This document shows positions 55,154 through 64,000 of a stretch of DNA of 64,000 nt, piece after piece. Below the pieces are notes generated by a model that ran no database searches, was not told the origin of the DNA, and saw nothing but the letters and a program-made list of their open reading frames with translations. The translations under genes and the position numbers were made by a program. How positions within the stretch are numbered: position 1 is the first letter of the stretch; each line of letters starts with the position of its first letter. This DNA comes from Clostridium ljungdahlii (GTDB lineage Bacteria; Bacillota; Clostridia; Clostridiales; Clostridiaceae). Where the stretch lies: assembly GCF_001636845.1 (NCBI RefSeq), contig NZ_LITT01000009.1:16553-80552 (forward strand), in the 5' to 3' direction.

Positions 55154-55573
55154 TTAATTGATAAATTTAACAATTAATGTGGTTGTTGCAGTTATATTAT
55201 TTGTATTTACTATACCATTAACCATTGTTAAAGTACCTGTAAATTTATAAGTCCCTGCTGCTGTTGTAATTGCTGGCTTGTCCCATGTTACAGCTAAAGC
55301 TTTAGTTGTTCCGTCAGATAATGTCGCTATAACGGTTGTTGGTAATGTATAAATATCACCTATATTAACAGTAGCAGTAATTGGATTAATTATTGATATA
55401 ATATTATTGCTAACAGTTATAATACAAGAAGCAGTTTTTCCATTAACAGTAGTTGCTGTAATAATAGCAGTACCAGCACCTACTGCAGTTATTATTCCAT
55501 CACTTACGATAGCTATATTAGGATTTGAAGAAGTCCATATTATATTCTGGCTGTTACTTATAGAATCAATCAT
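55154..55573 (-). CDS. Orphan Ig-like domain protein (Big_2 plus Big_4)
   Basis: 139 aa; ATG 55573 with AAAGGTGAT 7 nt upstream. Residues about 8-55 are a BIG_2 domain (IIWTSSNPNIAIVSDGIITA, VGAGTAIITATT), about 60-135 a Big_4-like domain (TVNIGDIYTLPTTVIATLSD, TWDKPAITTAAGTYKFTGTL). Such domains usually decorate large secreted surface proteins. Here there is no signal peptide and no other domain, so it is probably the end of a lost surface protein that has acquired a start, or a small cytoplasmic orphan. Confidence 0.6.
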   Translation of the reverse strand: MIDSISNSQNIIWTSSNPNIAIVSDGIITAVGAGTAIITATTVNGKTASCIITVSNNIISIINPITATVNIGDIYTLPTTVIATLSDGTTKALAVTWDKPAITTAAGTYKFTGTLTMVNGIVNTNNITATTTLIVKFIN

Positions 55574-55895
55574 TTTGTTATCACCTTTTCATTTTACTAT
55601 TTTTAAAATTACTATATTTCAAGAAGATTAAAATTGGATTAAAATTATCTTAAATTTATCTTAATACAATGATTTTTTTATTAAATAAAATCAGTTATGG
55701 TTGTGAAAGCTGGTGGAGCATGATTGAGAAAGGAGGGGATTCTTAAGGAAGATGAATTATTTATATAACAGAAAGATAAATAAGAATTTATAAGCTAGCT
55801 TAAATTCACTATTGCTTAAAAGTTAATTTTATGATACCATATAAGGCAATTAAATAATATGATGCTTATTCTTATCCCCGGGTAAGGATGTTAAG

Positions 55896-55953
55896 AAGCA
55901 CTGAATATATTCCATTAGGGCCTTTTTAAGGAGGAATAATATTCAGTGCTTTT
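55896..55953 (+). terminator. Long hairpin upstream of the acetyltransferase gene
   Basis: AAGCACTGAATAT / ATATTCAGTGCTT arms with inner GGAATA pairing, then a T-run. Its loop side contains AAGGAGG. In the 5' leader of 56018; may terminate read-through or act as an attenuator. The rest of 55574-56017 shows no gene. Confidence 0.55.
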
Positions 55954-56017
55954 GTGTCTATTAGGAGGGTAAGCATTATATTAAAATCTAATATTCTATG
56001 TATATGGAGGTAATTTA

Positions 56018-56461
56018 ATGAATTGGGACATTAAAAAATTTAGTCAATTTAAGGTCGAAGAAATATACAAAATTTTAGCATTAAGAAATAAAGTATTTAT
56101 TGTAGAACAGGAGTGTGCATACCTTGACTGTGATGATAAAGATTTAAATTCATATCATTTATTTTCTGAAGAAAATGGAGAAGTAATTGCATACTTAAGA
56201 ATTTTGGAAAAGGGAGTTTCTTACGATGAAATATCAATAGGAAGAGTAGTCGTAAAAAGAAATTATCGTGGTAAAGGAATTGCAAGAGAAATGCTGTTGA
56301 AAGCTATTGAATTTATAGAAAATACTTTAAAAGAAGATACTATAAAAATTCAAGCACAAGCATATTTACTTAATTTTTATAGTAGTCTTGGCTTTAAAGC
56401 AGTTTCAGAAGAATATCTAGAGGATAATATTCCACATATAGATATGCTATATAAAAAATAA
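56018..56461 (+). CDS. GNAT acetyltransferase, ElaA family
   Basis: 147 aa; ATG 56018 behind GGAGG. N-terminal LALRNKVFIVEQECAYLDCD (about 24-43) is the ElaA signature. Acetyl-CoA site at about 73-85 (IGRVVVKRNYRGKGIARE). Transfers acetyl from acetyl-CoA to an unknown small-molecule or protein amine. First of a series of short plus-strand genes. Confidence 0.9.
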   Translation: MNWDIKKFSQFKVEEIYKILALRNKVFIVEQECAYLDCDDKDLNSYHLFSEENGEVIAYLRILEKGVSYDEISIGRVVVKRNYRGKGIAREMLLKAIEFIENTLKEDTIKIQAQAYLLNFYSSLGFKAVSEEYLEDNIPHIDMLYKK

Positions 56462-56479
56462 ATTTAGAAGGATAATTTT

Positions 56480-56671
56480 ATGAGTAAAAAGAGAATTAAA
56501 ATGTTTGAAAAAATTATACCTGTTCTTTATAATACAGTGCTTTTTATAACTATTGTATTTGTATTTTTGTGCATAGTTTATGACAGAAAACAATTTGTTC
56601 CACTATTTGTATTTCTTTTCTTCTTTAATCTATTTTGGTATACTTTATATGAATATATTCAAACACTGTAA
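56480..56671 (+). CDS. Small two-helix membrane protein, 63 aa
   Basis: ATG 56480 behind AGAAGGATAA, 19 bp after the acetyltransferase stop. Helices about 14-35 and 42-62. No family recognised; likely cotranscribed with 56018. Confidence 0.6.
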   Translation: MSKKRIKMFEKIIPVLYNTVLFITIVFVFLCIVYDRKQFVPLFVFLFFFNLFWYTLYEYIQTL

Positions 56672-56856
56672 GGTGAGTATCTGTTATTTTTAGTCAATAT
56701 GAGGTGTGAATTATTTTATTAGAGTTGGAAAAGAGCAAGTATCTTTTTTGTAATAGAAATTTTGTGTTTAGTAATAATGTTTTTATAAAATGCCGCAACT
56801 GTAAATTAAGACGCACCTATAATATATTTTAAAGTTTCAAATATTAAAGGAGAATT

Positions 56857-58131
56857 ATGGACAAAGCAGTTAAAGATACAGTGAACGAACTAAATTTAGT
56901 TGATAATTCTAAAATTAATAAAAAATTCAGTGATAAAATATGGAATCGAAATTTTACTTTATTATTTCAAGGACAAGCAGTATCTATTTTGGGAGATAAT
57001 GTTTTTAATATTGCACTTGAGTTTTGGGTCCTTACGAAAACAGGTTCTGTATCATTAATGGGTACACTTTTAGCAGCTATCACTTTGCCTAAAGTATTTA
57101 TTTCTCCATTTGCTGGAGCTTTTATTGATAGGCATGATAGAAAAAAAGTGTTGATTACTACTGATGTTATTAGTGGTATAACTATTCTCTTTATTGGAAT
57201 AACAGCCATAATAGGTTCTTTACAAGTATGGATGGTTTTTATATCAGGTATTATTACAGGTGTATGCAGTTGCTTTTTTTATCCAACTATAAATTCTTGT
57301 ATACCTGATATAATTCCAAAATCTAAATTACTAAAGGCTAATTCTATACTTTCTTCAATCAGTTCAGTAAATGATATGGTAGGATATGCTTTTGGCGGTT
57401 TCTTAGTCCAAATTGTTGGTGCCCCCATTTTATTTATCTTTAATGGACTTAGTTTTTTATTTTCAGCAACTTCAGAGTGCTTTGCTCAAATACCACAAAT
57501 TAAATCATCTCTAAAAAATATAAATTTTATCGAAGATATGAAAATAGGTATACATCTTGTAAATAAATTAAAAGGTATCAAGTATATTTATATTACCATT
57601 TCTTTTTTGAACTTGTTTGCTTCAATGTCAATGACTCTCACATTACCTTGGTTCAAAATAAATAATCAACTGGGAGTTGGATTATATGGAATAGCAATGG
57701 CAATTAATACTTTTGGAATATTTGTGGGTTATACTATTCTGTCTGTGTTTGAAATGAAAAAAGAAAATAAGTTTTATGTATTTATTATAAGTGGAATTAT
57801 AATTTCCTGTACTATGATTATTTACTCCATGACTTTAAATTTTTATTTTATTGCCGTATTGTTTTTTATTGATGGCCTATGCCTGGCAGTAATGGGTTCC
57901 TTATTGCAAACAAGTATGCAAAATTTTGTACCCTCAGATATGAGGTCAAAAGTATTTGCATTTGAAAATGCATTATCTTCTGCTTTAATGCCAATAGGTA
58001 TGGTATTTGCAGGTATATTGGGGGCAAGGATACAAATGAATAAAATTATATTTGCAGATTACGCAATATTTCTTGTGCTATTCATATATCTTTCGTTTTT
58101 AAGATGTGTTAAGGAAACAATTAATATATAA
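56857..58131 (+). CDS. MFS efflux transporter (macrolide-efflux type)
   Basis: 424 aa; ATG 56857 behind AAAGGAG. Twelve helices. MFS_3/MefA-like features: FTLLFQGQAVSILGDNVFNI (about 33-52), DRHDRKKVLI (about 87-96). These pumps export macrolides or other hydrophobic drugs or peptides by proton antiport. Monocistronic. Substrate cannot be told from sequence. Confidence 0.87.
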   Translation: MDKAVKDTVNELNLVDNSKINKKFSDKIWNRNFTLLFQGQAVSILGDNVFNIALEFWVLTKTGSVSLMGTLLAAITLPKVFISPFAGAFIDRHDRKKVLITTDVISGITILFIGITAIIGSLQVWMVFISGIITGVCSCFFYPTINSCIPDIIPKSKLLKANSILSSISSVNDMVGYAFGGFLVQIVGAPILFIFNGLSFLFSATSECFAQIPQIKSSLKNINFIEDMKIGIHLVNKLKGIKYIYITISFLNLFASMSMTLTLPWFKINNQLGVGLYGIAMAINTFGIFVGYTILSVFEMKKENKFYVFIISGIIISCTMIIYSMTLNFYFIAVLFFIDGLCLAVMGSLLQTSMQNFVPSDMRSKVFAFENALSSALMPIGMVFAGILGARIQMNKIIFADYAIFLVLFIYLSFLRCVKETINI

Positions 58132-58309
58132 TAGATTAAGACATAATATTCTTGCATTATTCATCAACTAAAAAGACAATACTACTTTTTTCATTTCTAC
58201 TTTGCCTATGGTTATATGGATGGACCTATTGCCACGATATATGCTTATATTTAAAGTTAAAACATTTATTTATGAAATTAAAAATTCCTGTGAAATAGAG
58301 GGAAATAAG

Positions 58310-60192
58310 ATGATACCAGCACTAAAAAAATATGAAAAAAGAAAAAGTAAATATAACCTATTACTTAAAAAGCAACAAAAATGTATAGATACTATAAGTA
58401 GGCTAAGATTTGTTGTTTTTGTACTAGGAATTATAGTTTTAGTGAGAATGTATATATTAAAAAAGCCTTTTTTATTTAATTCTATAGTTTTAGTTATGCT
58501 TATTTTATTATTTTACCTAGCTTATTTACATAGAGGTATAGAAAATAAAAAAAATATATGGTTGCATTATACGAAGTAAATGAAACTGCAATAAAACGAT
58601 TGAAGGGGAAGTGGAAAGATTTTGAGGATATTGGTGAAGATTTTATAAATAAGAATCATAATTACTCATACGATCTTGATATTTTCGGTAAGGGTTCTTT
58701 ATTTCAATGGATAAATACAGCTCATACTTATATTGGAAGACAAAAGTTGAAGAAACTATTAACAGAAAAGCCTAAAAGTGAACAAAATATATATGATAGA
58801 CAGTCTGCAATTATAGAACTTGCACACAAAATATGTTTTAGACAGCGATTTGAGGCAGAAGCAAAAATAATTTCTAACCATAAACAAAATCCAGAAGAAC
58901 TTTTTTTATGGTTTAAAAAAAGAAATAAGTATGTATTAAAAAAGCAATTTATTTGGACTTTAAGAATTTTTTCAATAGTAACTGCGGCAACGAGTGTAAC
59001 GTTAGCAGTTAAAATATTTTATTATGCTCTAGCTGTTTTATTTGATATTCATAAGAGTGTACCAGAATTATTTTACTTAATTCCTAATTATATTCCTGTT
59101 CTTTTTATATTGATTCAATTCATTTTCTTAAGAATAAAAAGAGAAGACAGAATGAAAAATTTAATTATTGCTGAGAAATATAATGATAGCATAAAAGTAT
59201 ATAGAAATATGCTTAGACTTATAGAAAAGTATAAATTTAAGTCAAGGTATATTATGAATTTATGCAAAGGACTTAATAGTAAAGATGAATTAAGTGCATC
59301 TAAACAAATAGATACTTTTTCTAAAATTTGTGAATCTATAGCTAATAGACGCAATATGATATATTCTATTTTAAACCCGATTCTCATGATAGAATATCAC
59401 TGGACTATTTCTATTGAAAGATGGAAGATAAAATCAGGAAATGATTTTAAAAAGTGGATTAATATAATAGCAGAATTAGAGGCATTAGGTAGTGTTGCAG
59501 TTATTAAGCATGATAATCCATATTGGAGTATGCCTAAAATTGTAACTGGATCGTCAAGAATTATAGCGACAAATATGGGACATCCTCTTTTAGGAGAAAA
59601 TCGAGTATATAATGACTTAAAAATAGAAGAACCATATCCAGTTATGCTTATAACAGGTTCAAACATGTCTGGAAAGAGTACATTTATGAGAACTGTAGGA
59701 ATTAACATTGTATTAGCATATGCTGGGGCTCCTGTATGTGCAAATGGATTTTGCTGTACTATTATGGATATATATAGTTGTATGAGAATAAATGATAATC
59801 TAGGACAAAATATATCTTCTTTTTATGCAGAAATATTAAAAATCAAAAATATTGTTAAAGCCTCAAAGGAAGGGAAAAAAGTATTATTTTTATTAGATGA
59901 AATTTTTAAAGGAACTAATTCAAAAGACAGGCATACTGGAGCTATGATTTTAGTAAGACAATTAAGTAGAGCTGGGAACTTGGGATTTATATCTACACAC
60001 GATTTAGAGTTAGGTGAAATGGCAAACCATAAAAACTCAAAGGTTAAAAATTATCACTTTTCTGAATATTATAGAGATAGTATGATTCATTTTGATTATA
60101 AATTGAAAGTTGGAATTTCAACTACAAGAAATGCCATGTATTTAATGAAATTAGCTGGGATCAATATAGAAGAAAATAATAAAATTCAATAG
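58310..60192 (+). pseudogene. MutS-family membrane ATPase split by a frameshift at an A8 run
   Basis: The start is ATG 58310 (MIPALKKYEKRKSKYNLLLK) behind GAGGG. Codons 1-82 encode a charged start and two membrane helices (about 35-75), then the frame runs out at 58579. The remainder (from 58558) continues in the -1 frame as MVALYEVNETAIKRLKGKWK and through a complete MutS core and ATPase: ITGSNMSGKSTFMRTVG (Walker A), LFLLDEIFKGTNSKDRHTGA (Walker B), STHDLELGE. One extra A in the A8 run at 58547-58554 (or a -1 slip on A-AAA-AAA) restores one protein of about 627 aa, the normal size of the membrane MutS-like family. Its function is unknown; not the mismatch-repair MutS itself. Confidence 0.8.
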
Positions 60193-60217
60193 CTTAAGGC
60201 TATGAAAATAACTCTCC

Positions 60218-60382
60218 AAAGAAAAATTTTCTAATGGTGCTTTTGATCCAACGATAGAACCAATTACTGATCTATGGGGTATAGGGACAAATCATGAAAA
60301 AGTTCCAACAAAAAATGAGATTAAAAAAACTAGAGGTCTAGTAAATTATAATGACATTATTATTGATGAAAAAAATATTTAA
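60218..60382 (+). pseudogene. Fragment of an ApbE (FAD:protein FMN transferase) gene
   Basis: An open stretch NGAFDPTIEPITDLWGIGTN (then EKVPTKNEIKKTRGLVNYND) matches the central part of ApbE proteins around the D-x-T-I-x-P-L and WGIG motifs. Start and C-terminus are missing. Non-functional. Confidence 0.75.
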
Positions 60383-60499
60383 AGTAACTGATACTAAGTA
60401 CAAAATTGCAAATTAAATAATTTATATTTAGATTGCAACTTTAAAAAGGTAAAATATTATGGAAGAACTATAGGTTAATATAAGAAAGTAGGGGTAAGT

Positions 60500-60943
60500 A
60501 TGAGAGCACCATATCAAGTTTTAGTATTTCCTTATTATATAAATGATAAGGGTATAGAATATGCTATATTTCGCAGAAGTGATGAAGGTTGGTGGCAAGC
60601 TATTTCTGGCGGTGGAGAAGATGGCGAAACGATAATGGAGTCAGCTAAAAGAGAAGCATGGGAAGAAGGAGGAATTTCTAAAGATTTACCGTATGTGAAG
60701 TTAGACACAGTTAATTCAATTCCTGCTGAAGAATTTGCAGATAGTATTTATTGGGATGAAAATATCTATGTGATACCAGAAAATTGTTATGGAGTTGAGA
60801 TAATAGATAAACAATTAATACTTTCACATGAACATACAGAATACAGGTGGATGAGCTATAATGATGCTATTTCATGTTTAAAATGGGATGGAAATAAAGT
60901 AGCACTTTGGGAACTTAATAAAAGACTTAGCAAGAAAATTTAA
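60500..60943 (+). CDS. Nudix hydrolase
   Basis: 147 aa; ATG 60500 with a weak site (AGTAGGGGTAAGT). Nudix box GGEDGETIMESAKREAWEEG followed by GI (about 37-58), complete. Cleaves a nucleoside diphosphate linked to some moiety. The N-terminus (RAPYQVLVFPYYINDKGIEY) resembles dATP pyrophosphohydrolase/MutT-like proteins. Next gene is 46 bp downstream. Confidence 0.85.
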   Translation: MRAPYQVLVFPYYINDKGIEYAIFRRSDEGWWQAISGGGEDGETIMESAKREAWEEGGISKDLPYVKLDTVNSIPAEEFADSIYWDENIYVIPENCYGVEIIDKQLILSHEHTEYRWMSYNDAISCLKWDGNKVALWELNKRLSKKI

Positions 60944-60990
60944 TTGTTAAGATGGAATGTTCTTATTCTACGATATTAGGAGGAGTAAGA

Positions 60991-61536
60991 ATGCAAGGAG
61001 TTGAGCGTCATAAGGTTAGACTATTGCCTCATTGTGAAGAATGGAAAGAGGAATTTGAAGAAGCAAAAAAACAATTGAAAGAAATTTTCGGGGATAATGT
61101 AAATGACATACAGCATATAGGCAGCACCTCAATTAATGGTATCTACGCCAAGCCAATACTTGATATTGCCATAGTATTAAAATCATTTGAAGATATGAAC
61201 ATAGAAGGAATGAAAAGGGCAGGTTACGATTATTGTGGTGCACAAAACAACAAAAAGAATAGGTATCTTTTTGTTTTAAGAGGTGAAGGAGAGATTTCAT
61301 TAAGGCACATTCATTGTTATAAATTAAACAATGTTGACTTTTATTTTGTGACACGATTCAGAGATTTCCTAAATGAGCATGAAGAGTATGCTAAAGAGTA
61401 TAGTGATTTGAAAATATCTTTAGTAAAGCAATACCCGGATGATAGGATTACATATACAGATAAAAAAGAAAGTTTTGTAAGAATGATATATCAAAAAATT
61501 GATTCCGGGAAATACAAGGATGACATAATCAAATAA
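60991..61536 (+). CDS. GrpB/UPF0157-family protein (nucleotidyltransferase-like fold)
   Basis: About 181 aa from ATG 60991 (MQGVERHKVRLLPHCEEWKE), which follows AGGAGGAG; an earlier ATG at 60952 lacks a site. The conserved HIGSTSINGIYAKPILDIAI (about 36-55) is the GrpB motif with the G-S ... D-x-D-like pattern. The biochemical role is unproven; the fold is that of nucleotidyltransferases. Confidence 0.87.
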   Translation: MQGVERHKVRLLPHCEEWKEEFEEAKKQLKEIFGDNVNDIQHIGSTSINGIYAKPILDIAIVLKSFEDMNIEGMKRAGYDYCGAQNNKKNRYLFVLRGEGEISLRHIHCYKLNNVDFYFVTRFRDFLNEHEEYAKEYSDLKISLVKQYPDDRITYTDKKESFVRMIYQKIDSGKYKDDIIK

Positions 61537-61647
61537 GCATAATTAGAAATTATTTTACTGTGGAATATTCTTAATATAATTCGCTAATCGTAAAATCACC
61601 ATATATGAACCATTATAATTTATGACGAAGAAAAGAGTGTTTATATA

Positions 61648-62136
61648 ATGAACAGGAGTATGTATGTGGAAGATAAAGATATAGTATTTAAAACCAATCA
61701 AAGTTGCTTTATTTATAGGGTTGCGGCAATTATTATCAAAGACAACAGATTGCTTATGGCAAAACATGAAGATTATCCATGTTATTATACAGTTGGGGGA
61801 AAAGTTAGAATAAATGAAACCTCGGAGGAAGCCGTTATCCACGAGTCCCATGAGGAAACAGGAATTGAATTTAAAATTGATAGACTTTGCTTTATCCAAG
61901 AAAGATTTTTTGAAATAGCAGGAGAACATCATCACGAAATTGTGTTCTTTTATTTAATGAAATACATTGATGGAATAAATATTTTAGATGGTACATATAC
62001 CGACCAAGGTGAAAAGGAAACTTTACAGTGGATACCTATTGATGAATTGGAGCATATAAATATTGTGCCTAACTTTTTAAAAACTAATTTAACTAAAATA
62101 AATGAAAATATTATTCATATTATATCGAAAGAATAG
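61648..62136 (+). CDS. Nudix hydrolase (variant box)
   Basis: 162 aa from ATG 61648; GTG 61666 is better placed for the AGGAGT site at 61654 and would give 156 aa. Nudix box GGKVRINETSEEAVIHESHE then ETGI (about 51-74) has His in place of the Arg of the RE dyad but keeps the EE metal-binding pair. Substrate unknown. Confidence 0.8.
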   Translation: MNRSMYVEDKDIVFKTNQSCFIYRVAAIIIKDNRLLMAKHEDYPCYYTVGGKVRINETSEEAVIHESHEETGIEFKIDRLCFIQERFFEIAGEHHHEIVFFYLMKYIDGINILDGTYTDQGEKETLQWIPIDELEHINIVPNFLKTNLTKINENIIHIISKE

Positions 62137-62220
62137 TCTTGTTAAATGAGTATGCCCATAGTTCACGATGTTCTTATATTGCTTATTAAATTGCAGCTTT
62201 AAAATCAAATGGAGGTTAAA

Positions 62221-62316
62221 ATGGATATTTCATCTTTTTTAAATAACATAAAACAATGGGCAAATCAAAATGAGGACATAAAGTCATTAATTTTATTAAT
62301 GACTTTGGAAAAGTAA
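62221..62316 (+). pseudogene. N-terminal stub of a nucleotidyltransferase-like gene
   Basis: ATG 62221 behind GGAGG: MDISSFLNNIKQWANQNEDI then KSLILLMTLEK and stop at 62314. The start resembles AadK/ANT-type proteins just before their G-S motif, but the frame ends there and the following DNA encodes a methyltransferase. Fusion of two broken genes. Confidence 0.5.
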
Positions 62317-62342
62317 ATTATATAACATACATACTTTGATAT

Positions 62343-62850
62343 TTCAGAAGATAATAAAAAGTATGCACTTGAAGTTGCAGATGAAGCTAATGTGGATATT
62401 GATTTTATAGTTGGTGATGTATTGAAAATTGATATGACAAAATATGAAAAATATTTTGACGTGGTTTTTATGGAAGGAGGAATCCTGTATTATTTCCATG
62501 ATATCAACCAATTTATGAAAATAATGCAGCAGCTTTTAAAAACAAATGGAAAAATGATTTGTAGTGACTTTCATCCATTTCAAAAGATATCAGATATACT
62601 AGGGTTAGAACAGCCAACAATGAGTTATTTTTCAACAAATGTATTTGAAGGTGAAATGGCTCATGCAAGATTTTTTCCTGATGAAATTCGCAGACAAATG
62701 CCATTATGTAGTTATAGGAAATATACCATTAGTGAAATCATTAATGCAGTTATAGAAAATGGATTTACTCTTAATAGATTTGATGAACATCCATCTTGGG
62801 CAAATGAAGATGTACCTGGAGAGTTTACGATTATAGCAAAGAAGAATTAG
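62343..62850 (+). pseudogene. SAM-dependent methyltransferase lacking its N-terminus
   Basis: From about 62343 the frame reads ISEDNKKYALEVADEANVDI, then VGDVLKIDMTKYEKYFDVVF, the middle of a class I methyltransferase (acidic loop and motif IV). Motif I (the glycine-rich SAM loop) should precede but is missing, replaced by the stub above. A product starting at Met 62392 would be 152 aa and could not bind SAM normally. C-terminal part is well preserved. Confidence 0.75.
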
Positions 62851-62871
62851 ATGTAAATAAGGAGTGTCAAT

Positions 62872-63684
62872 ATGAATGAAAAAATTCCTAATATCTTAAG
62901 ACCTATGTTATATGAATATGAAGCAAATTTAAAAAAATATTTTGGAAGTAACATATTTGGTGTGTACCTTTATAATTCTGTCGCTTTAGGTGGTTTTGAT
63001 AAGGATAAAAGTGATATTGACTTTATTACAATACTAAACAAAGATTTTGAAGACAAAGATATATCAATAGTAGCCCTTATACATAATGAATTAAATAGTA
63101 AATTTAAATATGCTAAAAGAATGGAAGGTATGTATCTTACTAAAGATAAGGTAGGAAAACCTAATTCCAAAATAGAACCTTATTTATATTTCTGTGATGA
63201 AAAGCTCAATAGTTATGGTTATTATGATATAAATTATGTTACTTGGTGGACATTAAAATATAATGGAATATCTATAAATAGTCCTGATGTTAGCAGCCTA
63301 AATATAAATGTTCAGTGGAGTAATATTGTAGAAACAATGAATTATAATTTAAATAGTTATTGGAAAAAGAAATTGTGTGAAAAGAATACATTTTTATCAG
63401 ATGAATGGATTGAATTTGCTGTTTTGACATTATGCAGAATATTATACACCCTTGATAATAAAAGCATAGCTACTAAAATTGAATCTGCTAAGTATACAAT
63501 AATGAGTATTCCTGATGAGTATAAATTAATTATTGAAGAGGCTATAAGAATTAGAAAAAACTCTTGTGATAGATCTTTATATGAAACAGAATTTAAAAGA
63601 GAAAATGAATTAAAATTTTTTGCGAATTATTTAATAGATTATTGTAATAAAAAATATAGTTTGGTAGTAACGAATTTAATTTGA
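62872..63684 (+). CDS. Aminoglycoside-nucleotidyltransferase-like protein (AadA/ANT(9) type)
   Basis: 270 aa; ATG 62872 behind AAGGAGTG. N-terminal nucleotidyltransferase fold: LYNSVALGGFDKDKSDIDFI (about 33-52), with the G-S of the usual motif replaced by N-S; both metal-binding aspartates (SDIDF) present. The C-terminal DUF4111-like domain (about 150-265) matches AadA/ANT(9). Could adenylylate streptomycin or spectinomycin-type compounds, but the altered motif and lack of data make resistance only a possibility. Confidence 0.8.
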   Translation: MNEKIPNILRPMLYEYEANLKKYFGSNIFGVYLYNSVALGGFDKDKSDIDFITILNKDFEDKDISIVALIHNELNSKFKYAKRMEGMYLTKDKVGKPNSKIEPYLYFCDEKLNSYGYYDINYVTWWTLKYNGISINSPDVSSLNINVQWSNIVETMNYNLNSYWKKKLCEKNTFLSDEWIEFAVLTLCRILYTLDNKSIATKIESAKYTIMSIPDEYKLIIEEAIRIRKNSCDRSLYETEFKRENELKFFANYLIDYCNKKYSLVVTNLI

Positions 63685-63864
63685 ATATTTTAAACTTGAA
63701 GTATTATTAATTATGTGTTGTAAAATAAAATTTATGTGAAGTAAAGCCAGCTCTAAGATAGTGTAAAGTGAGCTATGAAAAAAATAACTCTAAAAAATAT
63801 GTCCATAAGAGCTTAGGTGGTTGTGAATTTTTCCTAAAATAAGGTTTGATTGTTAGAACCGCCA

Positions 63865-63987
63865 CCCTTGACTGCATGATAAATAAATGCTCTAAAATTG
63901 CAACCGACGGCGAAGAAACTCAAAAACAGATAGAGTTCACCGTCTTGTTCACAGCATTTTAGCATTTATTTATAACGCCATCAAGGG
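63865..63987. repeat. Large imperfect hairpin at the right edge
   Basis: Left arm 63865-63901 (CCCTTGACTGCATGATAAAT..., ending ATTGC) pairs with right arm 63954-63987 (GCATTTTAGCATTTATTTAT..., ending CAAGGG) with few mismatches. Inside it a second stem pairs GACGGCGAAGAAACTC (63906-63921) with GAGTTCACCGTC (63933-63944). No gene is seen in 63685-64000. The local base composition is richer in G and C. Could be a miniature transposable element, an IS end or a structured RNA. Confidence 0.6.
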
Positions 63988-64000
63988 CAAGCCCGAAGGG

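Noticed and set aside
56725..56832. 35-codon plus-strand frame with CNRN...CRNC cysteines, like a zinc-finger (Com-like) stub
   Set aside because: TTG start without ribosome site and an incomplete finger; possible remnant but not supportable as a gene.
1..64000. CRISPR arrays, rRNA and tRNA genes
   Set aside because: No regularly spaced repeats, no rRNA-like conserved segments and no cloverleaf with the GGTTCRA-type T-loop in a convincing context were seen.

Overview
The window is low-GC, densely coded DNA typical of a spore-forming, anaerobic Clostridium (cluster I). The genes pointing that way are a gerA-type germinant receptor operon, a CotJC-like manganese catalase, CW_binding_2 surface repeats, an iron-dependent butanol/alcohol dehydrogenase and clostridial riboswitch architecture. 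The gene set resembles the C. ljungdahlii/autoethanogenum group, but I cannot assign a species without a database search. No rRNA, tRNA or CRISPR array was found.

Layout. 1-9.2 kb: end of a membrane protein, a frameshifted DUF255 thioredoxin-fold gene, a DUF2935-like protein, manganese catalase, a PAS-GGDEF-EAL protein, a remnant of an RND pump, a cell-wall-binding-repeat protein and a 39-aa ORF behind a consensus promoter. 9.3-18.2 kb: a DMT permease and a flavoprotein pair whose second gene is split by a 3,090-bp serine-recombinase element. That element carries a Rad52-type annealase, and its att sites can be reconstructed. A second, collapsed element of the same kind and a 158-bp exact duplication of the target gene follow. 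18.4-23.4 kb: alcohol dehydrogenase and the gerA/B/C operon. 23.5-30.6 kb (minus): an unusual operon with a double-module glutathionylspermidine-synthase-like ATP-grasp enzyme, a small secreted Ser/Gly-rich protein and three unknown proteins, next to an SGNH hydrolase and an ABC-2 exporter. 31-38 kb (minus): a sulfur assimilation operon (ABC transporter, AprA/AprB, CysD/CysN) behind a SAM-I riboswitch. 38-45 kb (minus): a xylose catabolic operon (xylA, xylB, galM, H+ symporter) and a ROK regulator. 45-46.4 kb (minus): a preQ1-I-riboswitch-controlled radical SAM/QueT pair, probably queuine salvage. 46.7-50 kb: membrane proteins and an IS110-family insertion sequence with a structured non-coding flank. 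50-55.6 kb: decayed genes, LysR plus nitrilase, a 5' group II intron fragment and a lone Ig-like protein. 56-64 kb (plus): GNAT, MFS, a frameshifted MutS-family ATPase, two Nudix proteins, GrpB, methyltransferase and nucleotidyltransferase genes, with several fragments between them, ending in a large hairpin.

The best candidates for something undescribed are (i) the ATP-grasp/secreted-peptide operon at 23.5-27.7 kb, which parallels the E. coli ygiB-ygiC pairing in a different protein context, and (ii) the minimal recombinase-annealase element at 11,570-14,660, whose precise excision would restore a flavoenzyme reading frame.
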